Shown: piece by piece, positions 21,996 through 23,394 of the stretch
Position numbering within the stretch: position 1 is the stretch's first letter
Layout of the letters: every line of letters begins with the position of its first letter
Assembly: GCA_016839875.1 (NCBI GenBank)
Contig: JAEOTK010000255.1
Span: 1-23,394, forward strand
Reading direction: 5' to 3'
DNA: 23,394 bases
DNA from: Candidatus Heimdallarchaeota archaeon
GTDB lineage: Archaea > Asgardarchaeota > Heimdallarchaeia > Heimdallarchaeales > Heimdallarchaeaceae
Notes under the pieces: generated by a model
Databases searched by the model: none
The model's input: the letters and a program-made list of their open reading frames with translations, nothing else
Told to the model about the DNA's origin: nothing
Translations under genes and position numbers: made by a program

Positions 21996-22790
21996 TCATT
22001 CGAGAACAAATTTATTGTTAGGAATATTTGGGGTTCTGATTGTTATTCCTCTGAAAGGATAATCATAGTATAAAAGATTATGAGGGGTTTTTCTTGAAAT
22101 TCTTAAGAGATTTCCTTTAGGAACAACTATTTCCTCATCATTGACTTGCAATGTCTGTTTTCCTTCAAGTGTTAAATACCACTCTGTACTCTTCGAATGA
22201 TAATGAAGTTCATTAGGATGAGGATCAACCTCAAAATCAGATTTGTTTTGATAATTCATATATGCTAAGCTTAGCTCTTTTGTTTTGAAAAGTGCCTCTC
22301 CATACCCTAGAATCCATTTATTCTGATTTTCACTTTTATTGAAATTTACATAATAACCAACTGAGGAATCTAATATTTCTGTTTCTGAAGTAGATAGCAT
22401 CCTTTCTTTAAGCTCTTGCAGATTTGATGGAGTTTCAGCTGTTGTTCTTTCATCATCTTTATGTGGAATTTTCATTCCATAATGGTTTATTCTTCCTTCT
22501 CCTCCAATAGCAGAATGTGATATTCCTGGTTGAACTAAAAGCAAACTACATCCGACCATTTTGATAGGAATGTTATCAACTGCAATCCACATAATCCCTT
22601 CATTGAGTAAGTAAAGTTCTAAAGAAATAGTATGATGATGAAAATCCTTATCCTCCCATGGTTCACAAAAATTAGTTCGACCAAGCTGCAATAATGGGGA
22701 ATAATGAACATCTTCTTTATCTTTAAATGAACTCAATATCCACCCCTGTCTTTCATTTAAATCATAAAGAGTAAATTTCTCGTTTCTCAT
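21996..22790 (-). CDS. Two-cupin protein of unknown function
   Basis: The 264-residue protein holds two cupin barrels. The first (about 45-110) has FHHHTISLELYLLNEG and a late VQPGISHSAIGG. The second (about 185-255) has LHYHSKSTEWYLTLEGKQ, VNDEEIVVPKG and SRKTPHNLL. His-x-His and late His residues in both barrels would bind a metal. It could be a dioxygenase, an isomerase or a sensor; nothing decides. A minus-strand TATA-like ATTATATTTTTT at 22818-22829 lies about 35 nt before the ATG. The acyl-CoA dehydrogenase gene ends 65 nt upstream on the same strand, so co-transcription is possible but not required. Confidence 0.75.
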   Translation of the reverse strand: MRNEKFTLYDLNERQGWILSSFKDKEDVHYSPLLQLGRTNFCEPWEDKDFHHHTISLELYLLNEGIMWIAVDNIPIKMVGCSLLLVQPGISHSAIGGEGRINHYGMKIPHKDDERTTAETPSNLQELKERMLSTSETEILDSSVGYYVNFNKSENQNKWILGYGEALFKTKELSLAYMNYQNKSDFEVDPHPNELHYHSKSTEWYLTLEGKQTLQVNDEEIVVPKGNLLRISRKTPHNLLYYDYPFRGITIRTPNIPNNKFVLE

Positions 22791-22855
22791 AATGGTAACT
22801 TCTTCTTAATGAATTTCAAAAAATATAATGAAAATGGAAAGAGAAAAAGAGAAGA

Positions 22856-23394
22856 TTAGAACTTATCTGTATCTTCTTTTGCCCATTCTTCTGGATCATA
22901 TTTGGGAGGCATACAACGAAGTGGTTTGTCTTCATAATATCCTAATTCATATCGAGCTTGGATGATTTTCTGAATCTCATTGCTACCTTCATAAATTGTT
23001 GCTCCTCGTACATTTCTATAGTATCTAGCAACAGGATAGTCATCACAGAAACCATAAGCTCCATGAATTTGAATGGCTCTATCAGCACAACGAACGGCTG
23101 CATTAGTTGCATACCACTTGCTTAATGCAGTTTCTCGTGTGTTAATTTTACCTTGGTTCTTAACCCATCCACATTTCCAGACTAAGAGTTCTGCAGCTTC
23201 AATATCAGAAACACAATCAGCAATCATTCCTTGAATAAATTGGTGTTCGCCTATTTTCTTACCAAATGTTTCACGTTCATTTGCATATTCAACTGATGCT
23301 TCTAGCGCAGCTTTAGCTCCACCTACTGCTCCAGCACCGACGGTATATCTACCCCAGTCTAATGCCGACATTGCAACTTTGAAACCTTCTTCAG
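22856..23394 (-). CDS. Acyl-CoA dehydrogenase, C-terminal part (gene continues past the window end)
   Basis: The visible 179 residues are the C-terminal helical domain of an acyl-CoA dehydrogenase. The frame is open to the last base: EEGFKVAMSALDWGR spans the apparent ATG at 23371, which is therefore internal. Signatures are NERETFGKKIGEHQFIQ, IHGAYGFCDDYPVARYYRN and ATIYEGSNEIQKIIQAR; the Glu of YEGSNEIQ is the expected catalytic base. The protein ends in an unusual polar tail (RCMPPKYDPEEWAKEDTDKF). It oxidises an acyl-CoA thioester with FAD and passes electrons to ETF. Which acyl chain is used (fatty, branched or glutaryl) cannot be told from this part. Confidence 0.93.
   Translation of the reverse strand, partial: EEGFKVAMSALDWGRYTVGAGAVGGAKAALEASVEYANERETFGKKIGEHQFIQGMIADCVSDIEAAELLVWKCGWVKNQGKINTRETALSKWYATNAAVRCADRAIQIHGAYGFCDDYPVARYYRNVRGATIYEGSNEIQKIIQARYELGYYEDKPLRCMPPKYDPEEWAKEDTDKF

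Noticed and set aside
23371..23373. Apparent start of the acyl-CoA dehydrogenase at 23371
   Set aside because: Upstream codons encode EEGFKVA, which continues the conserved family sequence, so this Met is internal and the gene leaves the window.
1..23394. tRNA or rRNA genes, insertion sequences, integrases, attachment sites
   Set aside because: None recognised on either strand. The whole window is AT-rich and densely coding, without the GC-rich cloverleaf segments or transposase motifs expected.

Overview
The window reads as a gene-dense, AT-rich archaeal chromosome segment. Archaeal markers are a full coenzyme F420 side-chain pair (CofD, CofC), an OapA/OapB/OapC-type set (GTPase, DUF2073, Zn ribbon), a DUF43/BpsA-like protein, a bifunctional FBP aldolase/phosphatase, and many TATA boxes placed about 25-30 nt before ATG starts, which implies leaderless mRNAs. 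One protein points further, towards the Asgard (Promethearchaeota) lineages. It is a two-domain RPB5 with the eukaryote-type N-terminal jaw domain, not the roughly 80-residue RpoH usual in archaea, and it carries a histone-H1-like Lys/Ala/Pro tail. The Asgard assignment is inference; no rRNA or ribosomal protein is present to test it.

Layout. 1-2335: end of an unrecognised helical protein, a DUF43/BpsA-like protein with altered active-site motifs, and an OapC-like zinc ribbon. 2398-3468: the tailed RPB5. 3502-6985: cofD, an archaeal Dus-like TIM barrel, cofC and an M24 peptidase in one tight run. 7111-8078: OapA-like GTPase and DUF2073. 8084-8590 (-): AK6/Fap7-like kinase. 8709-9949: AbrB-type protein plus ArsM arsenite methyltransferase, both with Cys-Cys pairs. 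9977-10717 (-): PlsY-like acyltransferase. 10823-12973: phosphohexomutase and a YkgJ-type Cys-cluster protein with a long acidic coiled coil.

12987-16298 (-) is a gluconeogenic island: class II aldolase, class I FBPase and bifunctional FBPA/P, so two chemically independent routes from triose phosphates to fructose 6-phosphate lie side by side. 16439-18205 encodes a NosD-like beta-helix ectodomain joined through one membrane helix to a cytoplasmic domain. Then follow a polytopic membrane protein, an aldo/keto reductase of the Kv-beta type, a GPH-type sugar symporter, a DUF302 protein, and on the minus strand a bicupin and the C-terminal part of an acyl-CoA dehydrogenase that runs off the window.

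Together the genes describe F420-dependent redox chemistry, sugar-phosphate interconversion and gluconeogenesis, arsenic methylation, and possibly bacterial-type phospholipid precursor synthesis. Two expression styles are visible. First genes with ATG usually sit just after a TATA box with no leader. TTG starts and internal operon genes usually carry a Shine-Dalgarno site, often GGTGA, 5-7 nt upstream. No tRNA, rRNA, CRISPR array, insertion sequence or integrase was seen. No stretch over 300 nt lacks a gene; the longest gaps are 16299-16438 and 6986-7110.
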